A DNA stretch of 64,000 bases from Desulfoluna butyratoxydans (GTDB lineage Bacteria; Desulfobacterota; Desulfobacteria; Desulfobacterales; Desulfolunaceae). The notes beneath the pieces were generated by a model. That model searched no databases, had not been told where the DNA came from, and worked only from the letters and a program-made list of their open reading frames with translations. A program made the position numbers and the translations under genes. The stretch lies in the NCBI RefSeq assembly GCF_900699765.1, contig NZ_CAADHO010000001.1, positions 186,001 through 250,000 on the forward strand, read 5' to 3'. Positions within the stretch are counted from its first letter, which is position 1, and the number at the start of each line of letters is the position of its first letter. Shown one piece after another: positions 55,148-63,671 of the stretch.

Positions 55148-55813
55148 TCATGACGCGTGCATGCCCAAAAGATCCCGGGCCACCCAGACCACCTCCCCGA
55201 TCACTTCAAAACCGGTCAGATCGGCCAGATAGTCCACGGCTTCAGCCTTGTTGTCGGAGAGCACACGCACGGCAGAATCTTCAGTATAAAGTCGCTTGAC
55301 CTTAATGGTGTCGCCTTCGCGAAAGGCAAAAATACCCCCCTTGAACCGGCCCTCGTCACCGGTCCGTGAGCGGTCCACCATGACGGTATCGCCGCTTAAA
55401 ATCATGGGGGCCATGGAATCACCGGCCACGTCAAACAGCACAAGGGACGACGGGTTGCCTTTTTTTCGAAGCCAGACCTCCCCAAAGGGGCAGGTCTCAA
55501 GCACCTCGGCCGTGGTCTCAAAGGAGCCGCCGCCACCGGACAAGGTGGCACGGTACTTGGGAATGTAGACCAGGGCGTTGACCATGCCGGCGCCCTCTCC
55601 CCCGGCGTACCCGTTCAACAGCCAGGTGATATCGCAGTCAAAGGCCTGGCAGATCCTGAAAATGGCATCAATGGTGGGGGACGTGCCGTTTTTCCATGAT
55701 TCAAAGGCACCGGTCAGGCCCACGGTACGATCCAGCTCGCCCAGACGCCCGCCCCACTCCTGCGCAACCAGTTCCTCCAGATTATGGAGAAACACGTCTC
55801 TGTTCCACTTCAT
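55148..55813 (-). CDS. S24-family (LexA/CI-like) transcriptional repressor
   Basis: A 221-residue regulator. The N-terminus (about 1-70, RDVFLHNLEELV, GELDRTVGL, NGTSPTIDAIFRICQAFDCDITWLLNG) is an XRE-type helix-turn-helix. The C-terminal S24 domain has DVAGDSMAPMILSGDTVMVDRS with Ser133 and DTIKVKRLY with Lys173, the Ser-Lys dyad of self-cleaving repressors. The glycine-rich linker LSGGGGSFET could be the cleavage region. No prophage genes surround it, so it is either a domesticated phage repressor or a stress regulator. It lies 159 bases from the end of the methyltransferase gene. Confidence 0.87.
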   Translation of the reverse strand: MKWNRDVFLHNLEELVAQEWGGRLGELDRTVGLTGAFESWKNGTSPTIDAIFRICQAFDCDITWLLNGYAGGEGAGMVNALVYIPKYRATLSGGGGSFETTAEVLETCPFGEVWLRKKGNPSSLVLFDVAGDSMAPMILSGDTVMVDRSRTGDEGRFKGGIFAFREGDTIKVKRLYTEDSAVRVLSDNKAEAVDYLADLTGFEVIGEVVWVARDLLGMHAS

Positions 55814-55972
55814 AACCCCACTCTTTCACCGCCCGGGGCGCCCATGCTCCCCGCCGGTCCAAGGACCATTGCCGACGCACGGCCCCGGGCTTCCCAAGGC
55901 CTGCACCCGTGACGCACGTGTGACGTAAGAATGCCCGAATCATAGCCAGAGGATGACGGGTTGTAAAGGGTT

Positions 55973-56980
55973 TCAGGGCTCACATTTTCGTGCCAGAACG
56001 GCGCAGGAGCCCGATGGCAGGGCAAGGTCCCCGGCAAAAACAAGCCCGGCCGCCTCGACCATGGCCCGCATCTCGCCGGTGGTGTACACTTTCCCGTTGT
56101 AGGTGTTCAGCATCATGTGAAGGTCGTACAACCCACCGGCCTCGCCCCGGTCCCGATAAAAATCATGGACCACCAGGGTGCCGCCCTGTGCCAGGAGCCC
56201 GGCAGCACGCCGAACGATCCCCAGGGTCTCCTCGTCCCCCTGGCAGTGCACCAGGTTGGAGAGCAGAAGAAGATTGGCCCCTTCACAGGCAGCCAGGTCC
56301 CAGCTCTCTTCCAGCAGGTTGACGCAGGAAAGGGTCACACGGTCAAAGGCGGAATGGCTCGCCTTGGTCTCGCCAAAAATCCCCACCACATCATCCAGGT
56401 CGGCAAGGGAGCCTCTCCAGCCGGGATGCCGTTCCAAAAAGGCGAGGCTGTAAGCCCCGGAGCCAAACCCCAGCTCCACAAAAAGGCCCTGCCCGTTGTC
56501 CGGCCTCACCACCTGCCAGAGTTCAGCCGCCCGGATGCGGGCCGCCTCGTCCATGGCCTCGATGTACTGGGCCAGGTCTTTTTTATACTCTGCCTCGCTC
56601 TTCTCCGATGCGGCGTAGACACGTTCGCCTTGCTCCAGGGTCTTTCCCAGGAGAGCCCAGGAATCATAGAGCCGTTTTTCAAAGGCCAGGGTCCCGGCCA
56701 TGGGGTGGGGCGCATCCGCACCAAAGAAAAGCGCCCCCCCCTCGGACACCCTGATCCCATGGGGAGTCTCTTCTAAAAACCCCAGCACGCACAGGGCGGA
56801 AAGGGCTCGGGTCCCGAAGGCAAGATCCCACCCAACCTTGCGGCAGAGGGTCTCTGCGGTCACAGGCCCTGCGCCCACGTGCTCAAATACCCCGGCGTCA
56901 AAGGCCGCTTCCAGCAACCGATACTGGCGATACCCGGTCAGCACGTTTTTGAATTTCAAATACGGTGTCATCTCACCCAT
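55973..56980 (-). CDS. SAM-dependent O-methyltransferase, BzaC-like by context
   Basis: A 335-residue Methyltransf_2-type enzyme. The N-terminal dimerisation/winged-helix domain (about 1-100, TPYLKFKNVLTGYRQYRLLEAAFDAGVFEH and VTAETLCRKVGWDLAFGTRALSALCVLGF) precedes a SAM-binding domain. That domain has FVELGFGSGAYSLAFLERHPGWRGSLADLDDVV (about 169-201), NLLLLSNLVHCQGDEETLGIVRR and GGTLVVHDFYRDR. The same layout is found in BzaC, which O-methylates 5-hydroxybenzimidazole. Placement behind bzaF and cobT makes 5-methoxybenzimidazole synthesis the best guess. A different acceptor is possible. GGAG lies seven bases before the ATG at 56980. Confidence 0.75.
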   Translation of the reverse strand: MGEMTPYLKFKNVLTGYRQYRLLEAAFDAGVFEHVGAGPVTAETLCRKVGWDLAFGTRALSALCVLGFLEETPHGIRVSEGGALFFGADAPHPMAGTLAFEKRLYDSWALLGKTLEQGERVYAASEKSEAEYKKDLAQYIEAMDEAARIRAAELWQVVRPDNGQGLFVELGFGSGAYSLAFLERHPGWRGSLADLDDVVGIFGETKASHSAFDRVTLSCVNLLEESWDLAACEGANLLLLSNLVHCQGDEETLGIVRRAAGLLAQGGTLVVHDFYRDRGEAGGLYDLHMMLNTYNGKVYTTGEMRAMVEAAGLVFAGDLALPSGSCAVLARKCEP

Positions 56981-57014
56981 ACATTCTCCGAAATCACAGT
57001 CACAGACAAAAATA

Positions 57015-57038
57015 CCCCTGCATGGCGTCATGCAGGGG
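57015..57038 (-). terminator. hairpin between cobT and the methyltransferase gene
   Basis: A perfect 10-bp stem, CCCCTGCATG (57015-57024) with CATGCAGGGG (57029-57038), has a GCGT loop. On the minus strand it is followed by TATTTTTG. This looks like an intrinsic terminator or attenuator 31 bases after the cobT stop and 34 bases before the methyltransferase ATG. Confidence 0.7.
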
Positions 57039-57069
57039 CATCGTATCACAACCGGTTACAAAAATAACA

Positions 57070-58137
57070 TTACCCTTTGGTGTGGGGATCCTTGATGGCC
57101 ACCTCGTCAAAGGTGAGCACATCGGCCAGGATGCGTGTGGAGGCGTCCAGGAGTTCCATGGTCAGGGCCGCCCCTGTGCCCTCGCCCAGGCGAAAGCCCA
57201 GGTCCAGGAGGGGGTCCACGCCCAGATGATCGTGCATGAAGGTGTGCCCCACCTCCACGGAACGATGACTGGCAAAGAGGTACTCCTTGGCCGTGGGGGC
57301 CAGGTCCCCTGCAATCAGGGCCCCTGCCGTGGAAATAAACCCGTCGCACACCACAGGGACGCCATGGGCCGCAGCCCCCAGAACGAGGCCTGCCAGGGCG
57401 CCGATTTCGTAGCCACCCACCTTTGCCAGCACGTCCACGGGATCCTTGGGGTCGGGGTTGTTCACCTCGATCCCTTTTTTGATCACGTCGATCTTGCGCA
57501 GGAGGGCCTCATCGTTGATACCCGTGCCCCGCCCGGTAAGGTCTTCCACCTTTTCCCCGGAGAGTACGGCGATGATGGCCGTGGAGGGGGTGGTGTTGCC
57601 GATCCCCATGTCCCCGGTGCCGAGCATGTCCAGCCCGCCCTGGGCCACGAGTTCGTCCACGATCTCAATGCCGGCTTCAATGGCAGCCACAGCCTGCTCG
57701 CGGGTCATGGCAGGGCCTTTGGTGAAGTTTTCGGTGCCTTTTGCCACCTTTTTATGGATGATGGGAAGAGAGGGGTCAAATTCGGCCTTGACGCCGATAT
57801 CGGCTGCCAGGGACTCGGCCCCGGCGTGCTTGGCCAGCACGTTGATGGAGGCGCCCTTGATCACAAAGTTATGGACCATCTGCTCGGTGACCTCCTGGGG
57901 AAACAGGCTCACGCCCTCCTCCACCACGCCGTGGTCTCCGGCACAGGTCACCACCACCTTCTTTTCGAGCTTCACATCGATTTTTCCAGCAATGGCTGCA
58001 AGGCGGGCGGACAGGGGTTCCAGCACCCCAAGACTCCCCTGGGGCCGCGCCTGGTCGGCCAGGCGGGCAAGGGCAAGCGTCTCAATCCCGCGATCGATCC
58101 CCACAATGGAACCGATTGTCTTTTCGAGCAATGTCAT
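57070..58137 (-). CDS. cobT: nicotinate-nucleotide-dimethylbenzimidazole phosphoribosyltransferase
   Basis: A 355-residue CobT that turns a benzimidazole base and nicotinate mononucleotide into the alpha-ribotide used as cobamide lower ligand. VVVTCAGDHGVVEEGVSLFPQEVTEQMVHNF (about 61-91), GLDMLGTGDMGIGNTTPSTAI (about 168-188), GGYEIGALAGLVLGAA and GFRLGEGTGAALTM near the end, with the catalytic Glu, are all CobT signatures. CobT enzymes accept several benzimidazoles. It lies 216 bases after bzaF and is part of the riboswitch-controlled minus-strand operon. Confidence 0.96.
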   Translation of the reverse strand: MTLLEKTIGSIVGIDRGIETLALARLADQARPQGSLGVLEPLSARLAAIAGKIDVKLEKKVVVTCAGDHGVVEEGVSLFPQEVTEQMVHNFVIKGASINVLAKHAGAESLAADIGVKAEFDPSLPIIHKKVAKGTENFTKGPAMTREQAVAAIEAGIEIVDELVAQGGLDMLGTGDMGIGNTTPSTAIIAVLSGEKVEDLTGRGTGINDEALLRKIDVIKKGIEVNNPDPKDPVDVLAKVGGYEIGALAGLVLGAAAHGVPVVCDGFISTAGALIAGDLAPTAKEYLFASHRSVEVGHTFMHDHLGVDPLLDLGFRLGEGTGAALTMELLDASTRILADVLTFDEVAIKDPHTKG

Positions 58138-58261
58138 TCAGAACCCCTCCTCAATCAATCCAATCAAAACATGCGCCCCCATGATGCCAGTGGTTGGAGA
58201 CATGGCACCATGGGGACCGAATGGTCGTTCGTAACAAATCGTCTTTGTGGCGATTCAACTT

Positions 58262-58285
58262 GCCTCCGGCAGGACCACCGGAGGC
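58262..58285. repeat. REP-like hairpin between bzaF and cobT
   Basis: GCCTCCGG (58262-58269) pairs with CCGGAGGC (58278-58285) over an 8-base loop and is followed by GTTTTAAAC. It carries the same core as the repeats at 13561, 34761, 48722 and 54997. It lies inside the bza operon, so it is transcribed. Confidence 0.65.
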
Positions 58286-58353
58286 GTTTTAAACTGAATG
58301 GCTACACATCAATAACCCGTACCGTTGCTCACGGGCGCATTCGCGAACCTGGG

Positions 58354-59676
58354 TTATCCCTTGTAGATCTTGTCGCCTTTGATGTCGGGCTGGAAAACCT
58401 CCATCCCTTTTTTCATGGCGCAGAAGTCGCCGCACATGGTGCAGGTGTCTTCCTGCTCGGGGGTGCGCTCTGCACGGATGGACTTGGCCACCTCCGGGAA
58501 GAGCAGGTGTTTTTCCAGATCGTCCCAGCGCATCTCGCGACGGGCCATGGCAGCCAGCTTCTCGGTTTCGCGGCGGTTGGGGTACTTGGCGATATCTCCG
58601 ATGCGGGTGGCCAGGCGGGTGGCGCGCACGCCCTCGCGCACATCCTGAACCGTGGGCAGGGCCAGGTGCTCGGCGGGGGTGATGTAGCAGATAAGGTCTG
58701 CCCCGAAACGGGCGGAGCTGGCCGCGCCGATGGCCGCCGTGATGTGGTCGTACCCGGCGCCGGTGTCGCAGGGGATGGGGCCGAGGACGTAGTAGGGGGC
58801 GTTACCGCTCATGCGCTTTTCAAGCATGATGTTGCCTTCGATTTCATCCAGGGGCACATGGCCGGGGCCTTCCACCATCATCTGGCAACCCATCTCGCGT
58901 CCCAGCTCGGCCAGCTCGCAGTTGATGATCATCTCGGCCATCTGGGCGCGGTCGTGGCTGTCGTGGATGGCGCCCGCGCGAATGCCGTTGCCCAAAGAGA
59001 GCACCGCATCGTATTTTTTCATGAGGGCGCAGACGCGGTCAAACTGCTCGTAAAGGGGGTTTTCCCGCTTGGTGGCGTCCATCCAGGCCACCATGAAGGT
59101 GCCGCCCTTGGAGGCAAGGCCGCCGTACCGGAACCCCTGGGCGCGAAGGCGCTCAATGGTGTACTGGTTGATGCCGCAGTGAATGGCCATGAAGGAGAGA
59201 CCGTCGTCGAGCTGCTGCTCGATGAGGTCGAAAAGGTATTCGGGATCGAGCTTGGAGGGATCCTGGTACTTGCGCCCGGTCTCCTTGAAGGCCTGATAAA
59301 GGGGCACATTGCCCAGGGGAAGGTTGGTGGCTGCCAGCACTTCGCGGCGGACAAGGTCCAGGTCGCCCCCGGCAGAGAGCTCCATGAGGGTATCGGCGCC
59401 CTCTTCCTCTGCGGCCAGGGCCTTTTCAATTTCACTCTTGATGTCGCAGATATCGGAGCTGGTGCCGATGGAAGCGTTCACCTTGGTGCGAAGGCCGGTG
59501 CCGATGCCTACTGCAGGGCCTTTGTGCTTGGGGTTGTTGGGGATGACGATCTCCCCTTTGGCCACCAGCTCACGAATGCGCTCGGGGGCATGCCCCTCTT
59601 TTTCGGCAACCTGCTGCATCTGGGGGGAAACCACGCCCTCCCGGGCCAATTCAATCTGGGTCTTGTCTACAGCCAT
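58354..59676 (-). CDS. bzaF: 5-hydroxybenzimidazole synthase (BzaF, ThiC paralogue)
   Basis: A 440-residue radical SAM enzyme of the ThiC family. The start MAVDKTQIELAREGVVSPQMQQVAEKEG, IGTGLRTKVNASIGTSSD, DTLMELSAGGDLDLVRREVLAAT, MVEGPGHVPLDEIEGNI and GPIPCDTGAGYDHITAAIGAA are family blocks. The C-terminal cluster motif is CTMCGDFC (Cys 412, 415 and 419). BzaF turns aminoimidazole ribotide into 5-hydroxybenzimidazole without oxygen. It is preferred over ThiC because the leader is a cobalamin riboswitch, not a TPP one, and cobT follows. Final proof would need the reaction or a tree. AAGGAGA lies eight bases before the ATG. The open frame continues to 59826 without support. Confidence 0.85.
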   Translation of the reverse strand: MAVDKTQIELAREGVVSPQMQQVAEKEGHAPERIRELVAKGEIVIPNNPKHKGPAVGIGTGLRTKVNASIGTSSDICDIKSEIEKALAAEEEGADTLMELSAGGDLDLVRREVLAATNLPLGNVPLYQAFKETGRKYQDPSKLDPEYLFDLIEQQLDDGLSFMAIHCGINQYTIERLRAQGFRYGGLASKGGTFMVAWMDATKRENPLYEQFDRVCALMKKYDAVLSLGNGIRAGAIHDSHDRAQMAEMIINCELAELGREMGCQMMVEGPGHVPLDEIEGNIMLEKRMSGNAPYYVLGPIPCDTGAGYDHITAAIGAASSARFGADLICYITPAEHLALPTVQDVREGVRATRLATRIGDIAKYPNRRETEKLAAMARREMRWDDLEKHLLFPEVAKSIRAERTPEQEDTCTMCGDFCAMKKGMEVFQPDIKGDKIYKG

Positions 59677-59913
59677 TGTATCTCTTCTCCTTACAAGCAT
59701 ATCGGCGGGCACTTGAAAAAAGTGCCGCCACCATGATTCGTTCGGCCACCGACTCCGACAGCGCCCCGGTTCCACCCGGGAGATCACCCGATGCCGCCAT
59801 GAAATCCGTCTGTCGAAAGAAAGCAAGGAGTACGAACAGACAGCGCCGGAATTTCATGACCATATCCCACCGACACCAACCCGTGCCGGTGAAACGCACC
59901 GATTTCAGGCAAT

Positions 59914-59958
59914 AAAAAAAGGGCTCTGAGGTATGTATATAGATATACCTCAGAGCCC
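59914..59958 (-). terminator. riboswitch expression-platform terminator
   Basis: A perfect 14-bp stem, GGGCTCTGAGGTAT (59921-59934) with ATACCTCAGAGCCC (59945-59958), with a 10-base loop. On the minus strand it is followed by seven T (59920-59914). It lies 28 bases after the riboswitch core and 238 before the bzaF start, so cobalamin-dependent premature termination is the likely control. Confidence 0.92.
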
Positions 59959-59986
59959 TTTGCCATCGAACTCGGTCACGTGAGTC

Positions 59987-60165
59987 TCATGCACGTCTTC
60001 TGACTTCCGGGGTAAAAGCTCCCGACGCGCCTTCCCGCCTCCCTTCAGGAGAGGCAGTGACCGCTGGCATCTCTTCACATGATGAGGAGAAACCAACCTG
60101 CGCCGGGCCACCCGGTTACAGCGGCGGGACCGTCACGGATTTTCACCGTAGTTCCGTTTGCATGA
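59987..60165 (-). ncRNA. cobalamin (AdoCbl-type) riboswitch
   Basis: On the minus strand the conserved core is clear: GGTGAAAATCCGTGACGG then TCCCGCCGCTGTAACC, the classic B12-element stretch, followed by GCCAGCGGTCACTGCC and GGAAGTCAGAAGACGTGC. P1 is closed by TCATGCA with TGCATGA (60165-60159 and 59993-59987). It is about 180 bases long, which is usual. Ligand binding would favour the terminator just downstream and turn off bzaF-cobT. It could also sense the organism's own cobamide. Confidence 0.95.
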
Positions 60166-60677
60166 CACCGTATGACAAATTGAATGTGTACCCTGTTACC
60201 GGGCACTGTCCATCCTCTACACGAAACCGACAAAGGGCGTCAAGGGGAAAAAGCCTTCCGGCGGCAAGGGTGGTGAAGCCACTGTTGCGAGTAACATGTT
60301 GAAACCAGCTTACGGATAAGCTTTGCCCTTCATGTCAAACCACATCCGCCCTTAAAGCAGCAGGTATTTAAAGAGAACCATTAAGGGCTGTTCACCCCAT
60401 GCTCCGCACATGTGGCAAACAGGGATTGAACGTTATTTCATTTTATTCGAGCACCTTGATTAACGGTTGTTTCAGGTGTTGCGAAGAAGAACTCCGCCAT
60501 TGGGGTCCACCCCCAGCCTGGCTTCCAGGTCCGCCGACCCCATGTTCCCCCACAGCTCCATTTGCCCTTTATTTTGCGATGTTTCAATCTTCCGCTACCT
60601 ACATTTCGGTCACAGATTCATGAATGCGCAAAAACATAACGCCCTCGTTACGAATAAGTCTATTTGGAAATAAAATA
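60166..60677. other. divergent gap between the riboswitch and sstT
   Basis: About 510 bases with no gene. A REP-like core (CTTCCGGCGGC at about 60252) followed by the small hairpin GTGGTGAAGCCAC lies here. TTGACA near 60340 on the minus strand could be the -35 of the riboswitch transcript, but no good -10 lies 16-18 bases further. Plus-strand frames are not protein-like. Confidence 0.4.
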
Positions 60678-60707
60678 TTGACATATAAGCGATATTTCCC
60701 CTATGAA
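60678..60707 (+). promoter_or_regulatory. sigma-70-type promoter of sstT
   Basis: TTGACA (60678-60683), an 18-base spacer and TATGAA (60702-60707), 50 bases before the sstT start codon. Local sequence is AT-rich. It is the best promoter match seen in the window. Confidence 0.7.
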
Positions 60708-60756
60708 TTGGTGTTAGTGGAATTAAGGAATATTTAACCAACTTTGGGGGAAATTC

Positions 60757-62010
60757 ATGAATCAAGTGACAGGGATTTTTAAAAAAATCGCTTCGGGAAG
60801 CCTGGTGCTGCAGATTGTGATCGGAATCATTGCAGGTGTCATCCTTTCTCAGGTATCACCGGATACGGCAAACTCCGCAGGCCTGTTCGGCAGCTTGTTC
60901 GTCAAAGCGCTTAAAGCTGTTGCACCCATCCTCGTTTTTGTCATCGTCGCCTCTTCCATTGCCAACCAGAAGCGCGGCACCCACACCAACATGCGCTCCA
61001 TCATCGGTCTCTACCTGGTGGGAACCTTTATGGCGGCACTCGTAGCCGTCACCTTGAGTTTTCTCTTCCCCACCAACATGACCCTGGTGGCCACAGACAC
61101 GGCAGCCACACCGCCCAACGGCATTGGGGAGGTTCTCAACACCCTTCTCTTCAAAATCGTGGACAACCCCATCAACGCCCTGGCTACGGGGAACTTCATC
61201 GGCATCCTTGCCTGGGCCATTGCCCTGGGCATTGCCTTCCAGCACACGGGTGAAGCAACCAAGACCTTCCTGCACGACGTCTCCAACGGTGTCTCCAGCA
61301 TCGTCAAGCTGGTTATCCGGTTTGCCCCCCTGGGCATCTTCGGCCTGGTCTCACAGACCATCGCCACCACCGGCTTTGAAGCCCTTTCCGGCTACACCCA
61401 CCTGCTTCAGGTTCTTTTAGGGGCCATGCTCATCATCGCCCTCATCGTCAACCCGGCCATCGTCTTCTTCATGACCCGGCGCAACCCCTACCCTCTCGTG
61501 TTCACCTGCCTGCGTGAAAGCGGCGTCACCGCCTTCTTCACCCGCAGCTCCGCAGCCAACATCCCCGTGAACATGGACCTGTGCAAGCGCCTCGACCTCA
61601 ACGAAGACACCTACTCCGTCTCCATTCCGCTGGGTGCCACCGTCAACATGGCCGGCGCCGCCATCACCATCACCGTGATGACCCTGGCTGCCGTCCACAC
61701 CCTGAACATTCAGGTCGATATGGCAACGGCACTTCTGCTGAGCATCATCGCCTCCGTCTCCGCCTGCGGGGCCTCCGGTGTGGCCGGTGGTTCGCTCCTT
61801 CTGATCCCCCTTGCCTGCAGCCTCTTTGGTGTTCCCAACGAGATCTCCATGCAGGTCGTGGCCGCCGGTTTCATCATCGGCGTCATCCAGGACTCCGCCG
61901 AAACCGCGCTGAACAGCTCCACCGACGTGCTGTTTACTGCTGCAGCGGATCTTAACGCCCGAGGCACTGCCGCAACTGAAACCGAAACCGAAACGGTTGC
62001 AGCCGCATAA
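60757..62010 (+). CDS. sstT: sodium:serine/threonine symporter
   Basis: A 417-residue member of the dicarboxylate/amino acid:cation symporter family (PF00375). It has eight helices and two re-entrant loops, for example [37 protein letters not shown] (serine-rich re-entrant loop 1) and [16 protein letters not shown] with the NMAG motif. [26 protein letters not shown] and [24 protein letters not shown] resemble SstT closely. It imports Ser and Thr with Na+. GGGGGA lies six bases before the ATG, and a consensus promoter and a strong terminator frame it, so it is transcribed alone. Confidence 0.93.
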   Translation: MNQVTGIFKKIASGSLVLQIVIGIIAGVILSQVSPDTANSAGLFGSLFVKALKAVAPILVFVIVASSIANQKRGTHTNMRSIIGLYLVGTFMAALVAVTLSFLFPTNMTLVATDTAATPPNGIGEVLNTLLFKIVDNPINALATGNFIGILAWAIALGIAFQHTGEATKTFLHDVSNGVSSIVKLVIRFAPLGIFGLVSQTIATTGFEALSGYTHLLQVLLGAMLIIALIVNPAIVFFMTRRNPYPLVFTCLRESGVTAFFTRSSAANIPVNMDLCKRLDLNEDTYSVSIPLGATVNMAGAAITITVMTLAAVHTLNIQVDMATALLLSIIASVSACGASGVAGGSLLLIPLACSLFGVPNEISMQVVAAGFIIGVIQDSAETALNSSTDVLFTAAADLNARGTAATETETETVAAA

Positions 62011-62038
62011 GCTTTCGCGCATAAAGAGACAACACATA

Positions 62039-62077
62039 GGGCCCCATGGGAATCATTCCCATGGGGCCCTTTTTTTT
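62039..62077 (+). terminator. intrinsic terminator after sstT
   Basis: A perfect 14-bp stem, GGGCCCCATGGGAA (62039-62052) with TTCCCATGGGGCCC (62056-62069), with a TCA loop, is followed by eight T. It lies 29 bases after the sstT stop. Confidence 0.95.
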
Positions 62078-62150
62078 GGACACTCATTCTCAACCAGCCC
62101 CGGCTGCCGCCTGTAAAGACCCCACGGCCCACCGGGGCACCATGGGACCG

Positions 62151-63671
62151 TTACAGGCTTGATGACTCAACCAGTTCAGGATCTCCGGGCTTCCAGGTTT
62201 TGTCGTAAAACGACTCCAGGGGGCCATAGAGACGCAAAATCGTGTTCCACCCCTTGCCCGGTACGGTCTGGATCCAGTTATTCTCCTGGCCTTTGGGCGG
62301 CTTCGGGCTGAAGTAGATATCGTATGATCCGTCCTTGCGCTGCTTCAGGCCCTTCCGAAGGTTGTCGATGCCGGGAAAACGTTGATCGGTCTGAAGCATG
62401 GAGCGGGTCTGGTTGTCATAGAGGGTGAAGGACCAGAAGTTCTTGGCCGGTACGTCTTTGGGAAGGTTGATCTTGTATGTCTTGCTTCCGTCAAGGGCGT
62501 TGCCGTCCTTGTCGCGATAGGCAATGGCGTACTGCGAGCCCTTGCCCACATTCCTTTTTGCCATGGCAGGGGTGATCCCCGTGGCATAAAAATGCATGTA
62601 GACCCGGGAGTCCAGCAACCGGGCACCATCCAAAAGAAAATCGTAGCGTCCCTTGATAAAGGGGTTTGTCCAGACACGCTCTCCCGGATAAAGGTAATGA
62701 CGTTGATCCCGAGGCACGGCCGTAAGGGCCCGCGCCGTCACCGAACCGATCTTGGCGGCATCGGTGAGAATGTTCTTCATGCGCTCGTCCGGTGCGAACT
62801 CTTTTCCCTTTTCAATGCCGATGGAGGCCAGGAGCCCACGGATTTCAGGGTCAAGCCCTTGCACGGGTTCGGCCTGAATCTGAGCGTCGATCTCCTCCCA
62901 GAAATGAAAATCCATGCTGTGGATGGTGTTATGATAGGTACCGGATACATTCACGAATGCCATCTCCGGAGGGTTGTCCTTTTTTGAAAGGGGATAGATC
63001 CGAAACACCTTTCTGGTTGCATCCACAGCCGGTTTGGGCGAACCGTCCACCTGAAACCCCCGCCATATCACCCAATGCCCGTATGTGTCTGTCCGTACCA
63101 CATGATACCCGTTCGGCACATCATCCCTGTAACCGGGCGGTACGATGAGCAGTTTTCCGCCCTCACCCTTGTCCGGGCCCGCGTTGCCGAAATCCACGAC
63201 ATAGTGAAACCAGGCATCGTTAATGAACCCCAGCACATTGGGTGGTGTCTCAATGACCATGGGCTCCTCGCCAAGCTCCATCCAGGCCGCCATGTAGACC
63301 GACACGGTGTTCGGGGTCAGCCAGAGCGCCTTGGAATCCATGAGGTCCTCGAAGAGAAGAGCCGTGCTGTTTGCCGGTCCGAATGCCAGAAGCCCCTTTT
63401 CCATGGCATACATCGAGGCAATGGGAATGGTGGCCAGAAAGGCCTGGGTTGCACGCTGGAGATCAAGCTGGTCGTAGACCTTTTGGATCGTGGGCGCATC
63501 GGGAACCCCATCAAAACCGGTGAGCACCCCGATGGAGGTCTCCAGCTTGTCCGGCGTGGAAATGCCTGCGGGCACCTCGGTGGTCATCTTCATGGCAGCC
63601 TGCCCGTCCGAGGGCAGCCCAACCATGGTACAAAAAAACAACAAGGCGAAAACCGGCAACTTCGTGCTCAT
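62151..63671 (-). CDS. exported DUF1254/DUF1214 protein
   Basis: A 506-residue protein with a signal peptide (STKLPVFALLFFCTMVGLPSDGQAA, cleavage likely after residue 26). The DUF1254 part is residues about 60-230 (NTVSVYMAAWMELGEEPMVIETPP, FHYVVDFGNAGPDKGEGGKLLIVPPGYRDDVPNGYHVVRTDTYG, shown in pieces), and the DUF1214 part about 340-480 (MHFYATGITPAMAKRNVGKGSQYAIAYRDKDGN, FWSFTLYDNQTRSMLQTDQRFPGIDNL). Such proteins are common in Proteobacteria and of unknown function; they are sometimes linked to surface or virulence traits. GGAGA lies six bases before the ATG. A run of 14 G lies 118 bases upstream. Confidence 0.88.
   Translation of the reverse strand: MSTKLPVFALLFFCTMVGLPSDGQAAMKMTTEVPAGISTPDKLETSIGVLTGFDGVPDAPTIQKVYDQLDLQRATQAFLATIPIASMYAMEKGLLAFGPANSTALLFEDLMDSKALWLTPNTVSVYMAAWMELGEEPMVIETPPNVLGFINDAWFHYVVDFGNAGPDKGEGGKLLIVPPGYRDDVPNGYHVVRTDTYGHWVIWRGFQVDGSPKPAVDATRKVFRIYPLSKKDNPPEMAFVNVSGTYHNTIHSMDFHFWEEIDAQIQAEPVQGLDPEIRGLLASIGIEKGKEFAPDERMKNILTDAAKIGSVTARALTAVPRDQRHYLYPGERVWTNPFIKGRYDFLLDGARLLDSRVYMHFYATGITPAMAKRNVGKGSQYAIAYRDKDGNALDGSKTYKINLPKDVPAKNFWSFTLYDNQTRSMLQTDQRFPGIDNLRKGLKQRKDGSYDIYFSPKPPKGQENNWIQTVPGKGWNTILRLYGPLESFYDKTWKPGDPELVESSSL

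Noticed and set aside
55148-55813. A prophage marked by the CI-like repressor.
   Set aside because: No integrase, structural or lysis gene is near; neighbours are LPS and cobamide genes.
58354-59676. Thiamine biosynthesis protein ThiC.
   Set aside because: No TPP riboswitch or thiamine genes are nearby, while a cobalamin riboswitch and cobT are. BzaF is preferred, though ThiC is not fully excluded.
56965-59736. A plus-strand open frame of 923 codons.
   Set aside because: It is antisense to cobT and bzaF and shows no domain. The minus-strand genes are clear, so this is a shadow.
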